Assembly: GCA_014526335.1 (NCBI GenBank) | Contig: JACTAT010000044.1 | Coordinates: 1,422,456 to 1,486,455 of the forward strand | Direction of reading: 5' to 3' | DNA: 64,000 nt | DNA from: Chrysaora quinquecirrha | Lineage: Eukaryota; Cnidaria; Scyphozoa; Semaeostomeae; Pelagiidae | Part shown: positions 9,139-19,197 of the stretch, one piece after another | Position numbering within the stretch: position 1 is the stretch's first letter | How the letters are laid out: every line of letters begins with the position of its first letter | Notes under the pieces: model-generated | The model's input: only the letters and a program-made list of their open reading frames with translations | Told to the model about the DNA's origin: nothing | Database searches by the model: none | Program-made: the position numbers and the translations under genes

Positions 9139-12100
9139 GTTATGGTTGGGGTTTAAGTTTAGGTTTAGGCTTAAGCTTAGGGTTAGGGTTAGGGTTAGGG
9201 TTACAGTTAGGGCTAGGGTTAGTTTTAGGGTTATGGTAAAAGTTTGGGTTAGGGTCAGAGCTTGGGTTAGGGTTAGGGTTACGATTAGAAATAGGGTTAT
9301 TGCTAGGGTTAGGGTTAAAGTTAGGGTTTGTATAAGTGTTAGGTTTAGGGTTAGGATATTAGTTAGGGTTAGAATTAGGCTTAGGTTATTGTTGAGTTAG
9401 AGTTAGGGTGATTGTTAAGGTTAGGGTTAGGGTTAGGGTTAAGGTTAAGGTTATGGTTAAGGTAAGCATTAGGGTTAGGGTTAAGATTAGTTTTGGTTAG
9501 GGTTAGGGTTAGGGTTTGAGTTGGGGTTAGGGTTAGGGTTTGGGTTAGGGTTAGGGCTAGGGCTAGGGTTAGGGTTAGGGTTAGGGTTAGGGTTAGGGTT
9601 AGGGTTAGAGATAGGGTTACAGTTAGGGTTAGGGTTAGGGTTAGGGTTAGTGTTAGGGTTAGTGTTAGGGTTAGAGTTATGGCTAGGGTTAAGGTTAGAT
9701 TTAGGGTTTTAGTTAGGCCTGAAGTTAGGGTTAGGGTTAAGGCCAAGGTTTGGGCAAGGGTTAGGGTTATGGTTAGGACTAGGGTTAGTGTTAGCATTAG
9801 GGTTAGGAACAGGGTTGGGGTTAGGGTTAGCGTTAGTGTTAGGATTAGGGCTAGGGTTAGGTTTAGGGTTGGGTAAGTGTTGAAGTGATTGTTGGGTTAG
9901 TGTTGAGTGATTGTGTTAGGATTATTGTTAGGGTTGGGGCTAGGGTTAGGTTTAGGGTTAGGGTAAAAGTTAGGGTTAGAATTAGGGTTTGAGTTAGGGC
10001 TAGAGATAGAGTTAGGGTTAAGTTTACGGCTAAGGTTAGGGTTAGGGTTATGGTTTGGGTTTGGGTTAGGTTTAGGTTTAGGCTTAGGCTATTGCTTAGG
10101 GTTAGGGTTAGGGTTAGGATTAGGGTTAGGGTTAGGGTTAGGGTTAGGTTAAGGTTTAGGCTTAGGCTAAGGCTTAGGGTTAGGGTTAGGATTAGGGTTA
10201 GGGTTAGGGTTAGAGTTAGGGTTAGGGTTATGGTTTTGGTTAGTGTTAGGATTAGTGTTATGTTTTGGGTTAGGGTTAGTATTAGTGTGAGAGGTTGGTT
10301 GTGATTCTTGTTAGAGTTAGGGTAATGGTTAGGACAAGAGTTAGGATTAGGGATAGGATAAGGGTTAGTTTTAGGGTTAGGGTTAGGGCTAGGGTTTCTG
10401 TTTGCGTTAGGGAGAAGGTTAGGGTTGGGGTTGGGGTTAGGGTTAGGGTTAGGGTTAGGGTTAGGGTTAGGGTTAGGGTTAGGGTTAGGGTTAGGGTTAG
10501 TGTTAGGGTTAGGGTTAGGGTTGGGGTTTATGTTAGGGTTACTGTAAGGGTTAGGGTTAGGCTTAGGTTTGAGCTTAGGGTTAGCGTTAGGGTTAGGGTT
10601 AGGGTTAGGGATAGGGTTATGGTTAGGGTTAGAGTTAAGGTTAGGGTTAGAGTTAGGATTAGGGATAGGGTTTGAGTTGGGACTAGGGATAAGGTTTGGG
10701 TTAAGTTTATGGGTAGGGTTAGTGTTAGGCTTAAGTTTAGTGTTAGTGTTAGGGTTATGGTTAGGGTTAGGATTAGGGTTAGGGTTAGGGTTAGGGTTAG
10801 AGTTAGGGCTAGGGTTAAAGTTAGATTTTGGGTTACAGTTAGGCTTGAGGTTAGGGTTAGGGTTAAGGCTCAGGTTCAGGACTAGGATTAAGGTTATGGT
10901 TTGGGATAGGGCTAAAGTTAGCATTAGGGTTAGGAATAGGGTTGGGGTTAGGGTTAGGGTTAGTGTTGGGGTTAGGGTTAGGGTTAGGGCTAGGGTTAGG
11001 TTTAGGGTTAGGGTGAAAGTTTGGGTTAGACTTAGGCTTAGGGTTAGTGCTTGGTTAGTGTTAGAGTGATTGTTAAAGTCAGGGTTAGGAATAGTGCTAG
11101 GGTTAGGGCTAGAGTTACGTTTAGGCTCGGGGTAAAAGTTATGGTTACAATTAGTGTTAGGGTTAGGGTTATGTTAAGGGTTAGGGTTAGGGTTAGGTTT
11201 AGGCTTAGGCTTAGGCTTAGGGTTAGGGCTAGGATTAGGGTTAAGGTTTGGGTTAGGGTTAGGCTTATGCTTAAGCTTAGGGTCAGGGTTAGGGTTAGGG
11301 TTAGGGCTGTGCTTCGGGTTAGGATTAGAGCTTGGGCTAGGGTTGGGATTAGGGCTAGGATAAGCATTAGAGTTAGGGTTAGGGTTAAGTTTACGTCTAG
11401 GGTTAGTGTTAGGGCTAGGGTTTGTGCGAAGGTTATTTTTAGGGTATAGGGTCAGTCTTAGGGTTAGGGTTACTGCTAATGTTGGTGCTAGGGTTAGGGT
11501 TAGAGGTTACGGTAAGGTTTAGGGTTAGGCTAAGGGCTAGGGTTAGCGTTAGGTTTGTTGTTAATGTCAGGGATAGGATTAGGGTATAGGTTAGGGTTAG
11601 GGTTAGGGTTAGTGTTTTGGTTAGGGTTAGTGTTAGAGTTAGGATGAGGGTTAGGATTAGGGCTAGGATTAGTGTTTGGGTTAGGGTAAGGGTTTTTGTT
11701 AGGGTCAGGGTTAGGATTAGGGTTTTGGTTAGGGTTAGTGTTATGGTTAGGGATAGGGTTTGGGTTAGGGTTAGGGTTAGGATCAGGGTTTCGGTTAGGG
11801 TTAAGGTTAATGTTAGGGTTACAGTTAGGGTTAGGGCTATGGTCAGGGTTAGGGGTTAGCTTTAGGGTTAATTGAGGGTTTTGATTCCGGCTAAAGTTAG
11901 GGTTAGGGTTAGGGTTAGGGTTAAGAATAGGGTTTGTGGTTAGGGTTAGGGTTAGGGTTAGGGTTAGGGTAAGGGTTAGTGCTAAGGTTAGGGTTAGAAT
12001 TAGGGTTAAGGTTATGATTCAGTTAGGACTATGGATAGGGTTAGGGTTAAGTTTATGGGTAGGATTATGGTTAGGGTTATGGTTAGGGTTAGGGTTAGGG

Positions 12101-12960
12101 TTAGGACTAGGGTTAGGGTTAGTGTTAGGGTTATGGTTAGGGTTAGGGTTAGGGTTAGGGTTTGGGCTATTGTTAGAGTTAGGGCTAGGGTAAAGGTTAG
12201 AGTTAGAGTTAAGGTTAGGATTTAAGTTACGGTTAGGGTTAGGGTTAGAGTTAGAGTTAGGGTCAGGGTTATGATTAAAGTTGGGTTAGGGTTACAGTTA
12301 GGGTGGGGGTTAGGGTTAGGGTTAGGGGTTAGCCTTAGGACTAGTTCTAGGGTTTTGATTTCGGCAAAGGTTGGGGTTAGGGTTAGGTTTAGGATTAGGG
12401 TTAGGGTTAGGGTTAGGGTTAGAGATATTGTAAGTGTAAGGGTTAGTTGTTGGCTTTACTACTAGTGTGAGGGTTATGGTTAGGGCTAAGGTTAGGCTTA
12501 GGGTTTGGTCTAGGATTAGGAAAGGGTTAGGGTTAGGGTTTAGGTTATTTAAAGTGTTAGCAATAGGGTTAGGATTAAGGTTATTGTTAGTGTTAGGGTG
12601 AAGGTTGAGGTTAGGATCAGGGCTAGAGTTAGGGTTAAGGTTAGGGTAAGGGTAAGAGTTAGGGTTAGGGTTAGGGTTAGGATTAGGAATAGGGTTAGGG
12701 TTAGGGTTAGGGTTAAGGTTAGGGCTAAATTTAGGGTTAGCTTTAGGGCTAGGGTTTGGGTTAGAGTTATTGTTAGGGCTAGGGTTAGGTTTAGAGTTAG
12801 AGTTAAGGTTAGGTTAGAATTAGGACAAGGTATAGGGTTAGGGTTAAGTTTACGGCTAGCGATAGGGTTAGCGCTACGGTTATGGCTATTGTTAGGGTTA
12901 AGGTTAGGCTTAGAGTCAGGGGTAGGGTTAGGGTTAGGGTTAGGATTAGCATTAGGCCTA
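9139..12960 (+). repeat. Degenerate TTAGGG-derived satellite
   Basis: Continuous 6-bp TTAGGG-like units with variants, G-rich strand on plus. Purer stretches lie at about 9,570-9,605 and 10,430-10,500. A phrase near 11,445-11,590 (TGTTGTTAATGTCAGGGATA and its neighbourhood) also occurs in the outer flanks of the inverted duplication at 16,960-17,070 and 25,910-26,060. No gene is supported; the open frames are low-complexity artefacts. Confidence 0.9.
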
Positions 12961-13453
12961 GGCTAAAGGATTTTACCGTAGAATATAGTTTACGAAAAGC
13001 AGATTGATTCGGCGTTGAAACTTTATTCAATGAGCTGATCGTGAACTATTTTTTCTAACATCCTTGAAAAGCCCGAAATGACAGAAATAGGCCTATAGTT
13101 GTTTGCATCCTTTCTTGATCCTGTCTTAAATATTAGAGAGACTCTTGCTATTCTCCAGATATCTAAAAAGACACCGCATTCCAAGGATGAATTAAATATC
13201 ATTGTTAAAGGTTTCCAAATAAAGTCCACGACGTTTTTAATTATCCGTGTAGAGATCTTATCAGGACCAGATGCCTTATCATTTTTAAGTTGTTTTATGG
13301 CTTGTTTTATATATGATCCATCTATAGGCCTAAAGGTCATTTGATTTTCTTTGGGTTTTATGTGTTTAAGCGAATCATTGTCCGACTTAGATTCTATCAT
13401 GGATGCCAGTTTTGTTTTAAAGTTGAGATTAAGTGCTTCAGCTATATTCAGTT
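12961..13453 (-). pseudogene. Non-LTR reverse transcriptase fragment (CR1/L2-like)
   Basis: Translated leftwards from about 13,453, this gives the region before and around the first reverse-transcriptase motifs: IKQLKNDKASGPDKISTRII, then WRIARVSLIFKTGSRKDANN, NYRPISVISGFSRMLEKI and HDQLIE. After a stop and frame change near 13,025 it resumes with STPNQSAFRKLYSTVKSF. The order (ASGPD, then NYRPIS, then NQSAFR) is the usual one for CR1, L2 and jockey-type LINEs. It stops before motif A, so the catalytic centre is absent. Both ends run straight into degenerate TTAGGG. It is a short dead relic on the minus strand. Confidence 0.85.
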
Positions 13454-16400
13454 AAGGTTAGGGTTAGGGTTAAAGTTAAGGTTAAGGTTAGGGTTTCAGT
13501 TAGGACTTGGGATAGGGTTAGGGTTAAGTTTATGGGTAGGGCTATGGTTAGGGTTATGGTTAGGTTTAGGGACAGGGTTACAATTGTGGTTAGGGATAGG
13601 GTTAGTGTTAGGGTAAGGGTTAGAGTTAGGGCTAGGGTTAAGGTTGGAGTTACAGTTACAGTTAGTGTTAAGGCTAGGGTTAGGGTTAGGGTTAGGGTTA
13701 GGGTTAGGGTAAGGAATAGGGTTCGGGTTAGTGTTAGGATTAGAGTTAGGGTTAGGGTTAGGGTTAGGGTTAGAGTTAAGGTTAGGTTTGAGTTAGGACT
13801 ATGGATAGGGTTAGGGTTAAGTTTACGGCTAGGGTTAGTGTGGGGGTTATGGTTATGGTTAGGGTTAGAGTTAGGTTTAGGGTTAGGGTTAGGATTTGGG
13901 TTAGGGTTAAAGTCAAGGATAAGATTTTGGGTTAGAGTTAGGGTTAGGGTAAGGGTTAGGGGTTAGCTTCAAGACTAGTGTTAGTGTTTTGGTTAGGGCT
14001 AAACTTAGGGTTAGGGTTAGGGTTAGGGTTAAGGTTACAGATAAGTAAGGTTTAGGGTTAGGGTTATTGTAAGGATTAGCGTTAGTGTTAGGCTTAGGGA
14101 TAGGTTTAGGGTAAGGGTTGTGATTCTGGTTAGAATTAGGGTAAAGGTTAGGGCTAGGGTTAGGTTTAGTGTTGGGGTTAGGGTTAGGTTCAGGTTTAGG
14201 GCTAGGATTAGGTTTTGGGTTAGGGTAGAAGTTAGGGTTAGAATTAGGCCTTGGGTTTGTGTTGAGTTAGTGTTGGGGTGATTGTTAAGGTTAGGGTTAG
14301 GGTTAGGGTTAAGGTTAGGGTTACGGTTAGGGTTAGGATTAGTGAAAGGGTTGTAGTTCTGGTTAGAGTTATGGTACTGGTTAGGGCTAGGGTTAGGATT
14401 AGGGTTAGGATTAGGGTTAGGGTTACGGTTAGGGATTGTGTTAGGGTTATGCTTGGGTTAGGTTTAGTGTTGGGGATAGGGTTAGGGCTAGGGTTAGTTT
14501 TAGAGTTAGGGTTAGGGTTAGGGTTAGGGTTAGAGTTAAGGTTAAATTTATGGTTTGAGTTAAGAGTAAGGATAGGGTTAGGGTTATGTTTATGGCTAGG
14601 GTTAATGTTAGGGTTATGGTTAGGGTTAGGGTTAGGTTAAGCTTGAGCTTACGGTTTGGGTTCGAGTTAGGGTCAGGGTAAGGGTTAGGGTTTGGGTTAG
14701 AATTAAGATTAGTGTTGCAGTTAGGGTTAGGGTTTGAGTAAGGACTAAGGATAGGGTTAGGGTTAAGTTTATAGGTAGGGTTATGGTTAGGGCTATGGTT
14801 AGGGTAAGGGTTAGGGATAGTGTTAGGGTTAGGGTTAGGGTTAGTGTTATGGTTAGGGCTAGGGTTAGGGTTAGGGTTAGGTTTAGGATTTGGATTAGGG
14901 TATTCGTTATTGTTAGGGTTAGTGTTATGGTTAGGGTTAGTGTTAGAGTTTGGATGAGTGTTAGGATTAGGGTTAGGATTAGTGTTTGGGTTAGGGTAAG
15001 GGTTGTTGTTAGGGTCAGGGGTAGGATTAGGGTTTTGGTTAGTGTTTGTGTTAGGGTTAGGGTTAGGGTTAGGGTTAGGGTTAGGGTTAGGGTTAGGATT
15101 TAGGTTGGGGTTTAAGTCAAGGATAAGATTTTGGGTTAGAGTTAGGGTTAGGGTAAGGGTTAGGGGTTAGCTTCACGACTAGTGTTAGTGTTTTGGTTAG
15201 GGTTAAACTTAGGGTTAGGGTTAGGGTTTGGGTTAAGGTTACAGATAAAGTAAGGTTTAGGTTTAGGGTTAGGGTTATTGCAAGGATTAGCATTAGTGTT
15301 AGGTTTAGTGTAAGGGCTGTGGTTCTGGTTAGAGTTAGGGTAAAGGTTAGGGCTAGGGTTAGGGTTAGTGTTGGGGTTAGGGTTAGGTTCAGGTTTAGGG
15401 CTAGGATTAGGTTTAGGGTTAGGGTAAAAGTTATGGTTAGAATTAGGCTTTGGGTTTGTCTTGAGTTAGTGTTGGGGGGATAGTTAAGGTTAGGGTTAGG
15501 GCTAGGGTTAAGGTTAGGGTTACGGTTAGGGTTAGGATTAGTGTAAGGGTTGTGGTTCTGGTTAGAGTTATGGTACTGGTTAGGGCTAGGGTTAGGATTA
15601 GGGTCAGGATTAGGGTTAGGGTTAATGTTAGGGATTGGGTTACGGTTACTGTTTGTGTCAGTGAGAAGGTTAGGGTTAGGGTTAGGGTTAGGGTTAGGGT
15701 TATGCTTGGGTTAGGTTTAGTGTTAGGGATAGGGTTAGGGCTAGGGTTAGTTTTAGAGTTAGGGTTAGGGTTAGGTTTAGGGTTAGAGTTAAGGTTAAAT
15801 TTATGGTTTGAGTTAGGAGTAAGGATAGGGTTAGGGTTATGTTTATGGCTAGGGTTAGGTTAAGCTTGAGCTTACGGTTTGGGTTAGAGTTAGGGTCAGG
15901 GTTAGGGTTAGGGTTTGGGTTAGAATTAAGATTAGTGTTGCAGTTAGGGTTAGGGTTTGAGTTAGGACTAAAGATAGGGTTAGGGTTAAGTTTATAGGTA
16001 GGGTTATGGTTAGGGCTATGGTTAGGGTAAGGGTTAGGGTTAGGGTTAGGGTTAGGGTTAGGGTTAGTGTTAGGGTTATGGTTAGGGCTAGGGTTAGGGT
16101 TAGGGTTAGGTTTAGGATTTGGATTAGGGTATTCGTTAGTGTTAGGGTTAGTGTTATGGTTAGAGTTAGTGTTAGAGTTTGGATGAGTGTTAGGATTAGG
16201 GTTAGGATTAGTGTTTGGGTTAGGGTAAGGGTTGTTGTTAGGGTCAGGGGTAGGATTAGGGTTTTGGTTAGTGATTGTGTTAGGGTTAGGGTTAGGGTTA
16301 GGGTTAGGGTTAGGGTTAGGATTTGGGTTGGGGTTTAAGTCAAGGATAAGATTTTGGGTTAGAGTTAGGGTTAGGGTAAGGGTTAGGGTTAGGTTCACGA

Positions 16401-16881
16401 CCAGTGTTAGTGTTTTGGTTAGGGTTAAACTTAGGGTTAGGGTTAGGGTTAGGGTTAAGGTTACAGATAAAGTAAGGTTTAGGGTTAGGGTTATTGTAAG
16501 GATTAGCGTTAGTGTTAGGCTTAGGGATAGGTTTAGGGTAAGGGCTGTGGTTCTGGTTTGAGTTAGGGTAAAGGTTAGGGCTAGGGTTAGGGTTAGTGTT
16601 AGGTTTAGGGTTAGGGTAAAAGTTAGGGTTAGAATTAGGCTTTGGGTTTGTCTTGAGTTAGTGTTGGGGGGATAGTTATAGTTAGGGTTAGGGTTAGGGT
16701 TAAGGTTAGGGTTACAGTTAGGGTTAGGATTAGTGTAAGGGTTGTGGTTCTGGTTAGAGTTAGGGTACTGGTTAGGGCTAGGGTTAGGATTAGAGTAAGG
16801 ATAAGGGTTAGGGTTAGGGTTAGGGTTTGGCTTACAGTTACTGTTTGTGTCAGTGAGAAGGTTAGGGTTAGGGTTAGGGTT
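13454..16881 (+). repeat. Degenerate TTAGGG satellite with a 1.2-kb tandem higher-order repeat
   Basis: The same phrases recur about 1.2 kb apart. AGACTAGTGTTAGTGTTTTGG or close variants occur near 13,975, 15,176 and 16,400. The phrase GGTTGTAGTTCTGGTTAGAG or variants occurs near 14,348, 15,548 and 16,740. That gives roughly two and a half copies, the last cut off at 16,881 where strand polarity flips. Single-base differences separate the copies. No gene. Confidence 0.82.
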
Positions 16882-17165
16882 AACCCTAACCATAATACTA
16901 ATCCTAATCCTAACCCTAATGCTAACCCTAACCCTAACACTAACCCTTACCAAAACCCTCATCCTATCCTTGACATTAACAACAACCCTAATGCTAACCC
17001 TAGCCCTTAGCCTAACTCTAAACCTAACCTAACCTTAGCCCTAAACCTAACACCAACATTAACCCTAACACTAACCCCAACTAACTAACCCTAATACTAA
17101 CCCTAACCCAACCTCTAACCACTAACACTAACCTAAACCCAACCCTAACATAAGCCCTAAACCTA
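16882..17165 (-). repeat. CCCTAA-polarity degenerate telomere-like segment
   Basis: This is the only stretch in the window where the C-rich strand (CCCTAA-like) is on plus. The flip is within GGGTTAACCC at 16,877-16,886. Read in reverse it matches 25,912-26,129 closely, including GTTGTTGTTAATGTCAAGG. It is the outer end of the left palindrome arm. Confidence 0.88.
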
Positions 17166-17178
17166 ATCTGATTGGTTA

Positions 17179-17211
17179 GAACTTTCCAGAACTTTCGAGA
17201 ACTTTCCAGAA
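17179..17211. promoter_or_regulatory. Seven-unit heat-shock element, left arm outer cluster
   Basis: GAA and TTC alternate at exact 5-bp steps: GAA 17,179, TTC 17,184, GAA 17,189, TTC 17,194, GAA 17,199, TTC 17,204, GAA 17,209. Seven contiguous nGAAn pentamers in alternating orientation is the classic high-affinity HSF binding arrangement. An inverted CCAAT (ATTGG) at 17,171 sits just outside. It lies about 270 bp upstream of the TATA box of the Bcl-2-like gene. HSF binding is inferred. Confidence 0.8.
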
Positions 17212-17243
17212 TCTGATTGATTAATTATGATGGCGTAATAATA

Positions 17244-17264
17244 ATTCGAACGCGACGTTCGAAT
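17244..17264. other. Short inverted repeat ATTCGAACG/CGTTCGAAT
   Basis: ATTCGAACG, a 3-nt CGA spacer, then CGTTCGAAT can form a 9-bp stem. The mirrored copy is at 24,785-24,805. It lies between the two heat-shock-element clusters; its role is unknown. Confidence 0.6.
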
Positions 17265-17311
17265 CGTTTATTAAATAAAATAACATAATAATCCTACAAT
17301 CTGAATAACTA

Positions 17312-17374
17312 GAACTTTCCAGAACTTTCCAGAAAGTTCCACAAGATTCTAGAATGTTCCACAAGATTCTAGAA
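17312..17374. promoter_or_regulatory. Phased heat-shock-element array, left arm inner cluster
   Basis: GAA or TTC occurs at 17,312, 317, 322, 327, 332, 337, 347, 352, 357, 367 and 372: 11 of 13 pentamer positions in one 5-bp register, with alternating orientation inside each run. The TTCTAGAATGTTC core at 17,347-17,359 is a perfect three-unit element. It sits 80-140 bp upstream of a TATA box, a normal heat-shock promoter geometry. Function is inferred from the motif only. Confidence 0.82.
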
Positions 17375-17451
17375 ACGAGAAATCCTACAATCTGATTGAT
17401 TAATAATTCAAACGTCACACCTGATTTAACAGAGAATCTCCATAGTATAGC

Positions 17452-17460
17452 TATATAAAT
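17452..17460 (+). promoter_or_regulatory. TATA box of the left Bcl-2-like gene
   Basis: TATATAAAT, with transcription expected to start near 17,480-17,490, about 120 bp before the ATG at 17,605. It is preserved in the right arm at 24,589-24,597 on minus. Confidence 0.65.
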
Positions 17461-17604
17461 CGAGAAGAAGCAACAGTCTGGTCATACCACTCAATAGATG
17501 CGAAGATGATTTCACTAGCTTACCTCATATTCAACGCTGTGAAGAAGGAGCGGGGAATTAACTAGAAAGAATCTAGTTGCATATTCTTTGGAGAGGAACT
17601 ATGA

Positions 17605-17999
17605 ATGTCGCAATTTAGGAGTTATATCTTTCGAGAGACAATCAACCCCCATCAACAGTTCATACTATTATTGGATGCGAGATCTTCTAACATATGCAAG
17701 AGCTAGCTCTAAAAACTCAATAAAGTCCCGAGTAGAACAACATCAAGTCTTATCCAAGCTAGAAGCTAAAGGCCTAGTTTGTGAACTTTTTTTCAATTAT
17801 GGATAAAGAAGGAAATTGGGGAAGAATGGCTATGTTAATGATTTTTATTGAAGAACTTGCTGATGGTTTAATGAAATATCATGATAGGACTGTAGCAACA
17901 TCATTCATAGAAGAAATAAAAGAAGAAATCAATGATAAAGCATTAGGAGATTGGGGTGAAAAACTACTAATTGACTCAGAATGTTTTATGTTATATTGA
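17605..17999 (+). pseudogene. Bcl-2-like protein, left-arm copy with frameshifts
   Basis: Same gene as at 24,084-24,446, which is the better copy. It encodes a small helical protein of the Bcl-2 type, a family that controls mitochondrial cell death. The BH1-like motif NWGRMAMLMIF is at about 17,815-17,850 and the BH2-like GDWGEK near 17,950. Relative to the right copy this arm has one extra base in a C run near 17,650, one in a T run near 17,790 and one in an A run near 17,960. The ATG at 17,605 therefore does not stay open, while the last difference gives a longer C-terminus (ending ECFMLY) than in the right arm. All three are homopolymer length changes, so consensus error is as likely as real decay. 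Convergent with the zinc-finger gene that ends at 18,541. Confidence 0.6.
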
Positions 18000-18540
18000 T
18001 AAGTTGTCTTAAATTACTACATTTAATTATATAGAAATAATGCTAAATTCAATTAATGAAAATTAAGTCGATGATTTACAAGATGTTTATATCTATTCAA
18101 AAACTATAAGAGAATATACCAACAGATTAACAATTAGTACATAGAACAAGTCCATAATGGAGATTCAAAATATATATATCCACAATATATATATATATGT
18201 ACAACCATCAACTGCGCATGCGCAGTAGTTATATCAATAACGGTAAGAGCTAGAGGCCTGGGACCTAGCATGTAGAACAAAGAAGTAATAGAGATTTAAA
18301 TGATGTATGTCATATAAACATTTATTAAATAGCGCATGCGCAATATCTCTAATAGCTTTTGGTTTAATCCATGGTTTATGAGTATTATCTAAGCTTATGC
18401 AATTCATTGTCCGTATATGGACAATAGCCGTTGATTTACAACCTTATTTTCAAAGAATGACAACGCATGAAAATGACACTATTTTCTAACAGTACATTAA
18501 TGAACAATAATGTCTAAACATTTTTTAGGTATAGCTATTT
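18000..18540. other. Convergent intergenic region, left arm, with GCGCATGCGC palindromes
   Basis: AT-rich spacer between the 3' ends of the two small genes. It holds an AT dinucleotide tract near 18,170-18,200, a perfect 16-bp palindrome ACTGCGCATGCGCAGT at 18,211-18,226 and a second GCGCATGCGC at 18,332-18,341. Both match the NRF-1-type consensus (TGCGCATGCGCA). No further gene is seen. It is mirrored at 23,512-24,083. Confidence 0.7.
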
Positions 18541-19044
18541 CTAGTTATTTCCATAGTATGGGAATAATCGAGTACTAGCATATTGAACTTCATTCACAGC
18601 AGCATCCTCAGAATTACTAGCTTCCTCTTCTTCATCACTCTTTGCTTGACGTATGATGAGATATTTTCTTTTCTCAATAGCATAATCTAAGGCCTCTTGC
18701 ATATCCATACCATCTTCCTTCTGTGCTTTTTGCATGGTTGCTATGACTGCAGTCACAACAGCATCATTTTCAAAACTTCTATTATATAAAAATTTACGTC
18801 TGAAAACTTGCAGTATGTTTTCATCTTTATCAACTTCCCTACGCATTGAAGGCCATACATTCCCTAAAGGAAGATCCTCCTCAGTGTTGACAGTTTCATC
18901 ATCATCATGATCACTTTCAGCTTCTATCTCATCATCTGACTCAGACTCTTCACTACTCTCCTCATGCATCTCTTCTTCATGTCGCTTAACATTACTTTTA
19001 AACTTGGAAGAGTATTCACAATGATCACATTTATACTGATTCAT
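18541..19044 (-). CDS. Acidic C2H2 zinc-finger protein, left-arm copy (intact)
   Basis: A complete 167-residue frame. A single C2H2 finger is at the N-terminus: C6-x2-C9-x12-H22-x4-H27 (CDHCEYSS, ending RHEEEMH). Then come a strongly acidic Ser/Glu/Asp linker at 28-58, a predicted helical domain at about 66-132 (MRREVDKDENILQVFRRKF onward, with no known family recognised), a second acidic patch at about 135-143 and a C-terminus ending FPYYGNN. One finger plus acidic linkers fits a nucleic-acid-associated or regulatory protein, but the function is unknown. The start is the first ATG, 70-80 bp downstream of a TATA-like sequence. It converges on the Bcl-2-like gene. The right-arm copy is damaged, so this is the intact version. 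No intron is needed. Confidence 0.72.
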   Translation of the reverse strand: MNQYKCDHCEYSSKFKSNVKRHEEEMHEESSEESESDDEIEAESDHDDDETVNTEEDLPLGNVWPSMRREVDKDENILQVFRRKFLYNRSFENDAVVTAVIATMQKAQKEDGMDMQEALDYAIEKRKYLIIRQAKSDEEEEASNSEDAAVNEVQYASTRLFPYYGNN

Positions 19045-19197
19045 GATTAGCGGTTTACTTATAATTGTCGACTACCACTAAAACACATGAGTCCTAGAGC
19101 ATAAACTCGCTTGAATTTATAGACTGGTTCCTCCATTCAATATGATGTGGGAAAGGAATTCCACACTTGCGCAGGAAGGATGTCTCCGAATCAGACC
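19045..19197 (-). promoter_or_regulatory. Promoter region of the left zinc-finger gene
   Basis: CTATAAATT on minus (19,114-19,122) lies about 70-78 bp before the ATG, as expected for a TATA box with a short leader. Just upstream is the inverted pair TGTGG...GGAATTCC...CACA at about 19,145-19,166. The region ends where the decamer satellite begins. The right-arm copy is at 22,959-23,109. Confidence 0.6.

Noticed and set aside
16877..16886. A head-to-head telomere fusion site at the TTAGGG/CCCTAA flip.
   Set aside because: The CCCTAA-like side mirrors 25,912-26,129, so the flip is explained by the inverted duplication. The repeats on both sides are degenerate, not fresh telomere.
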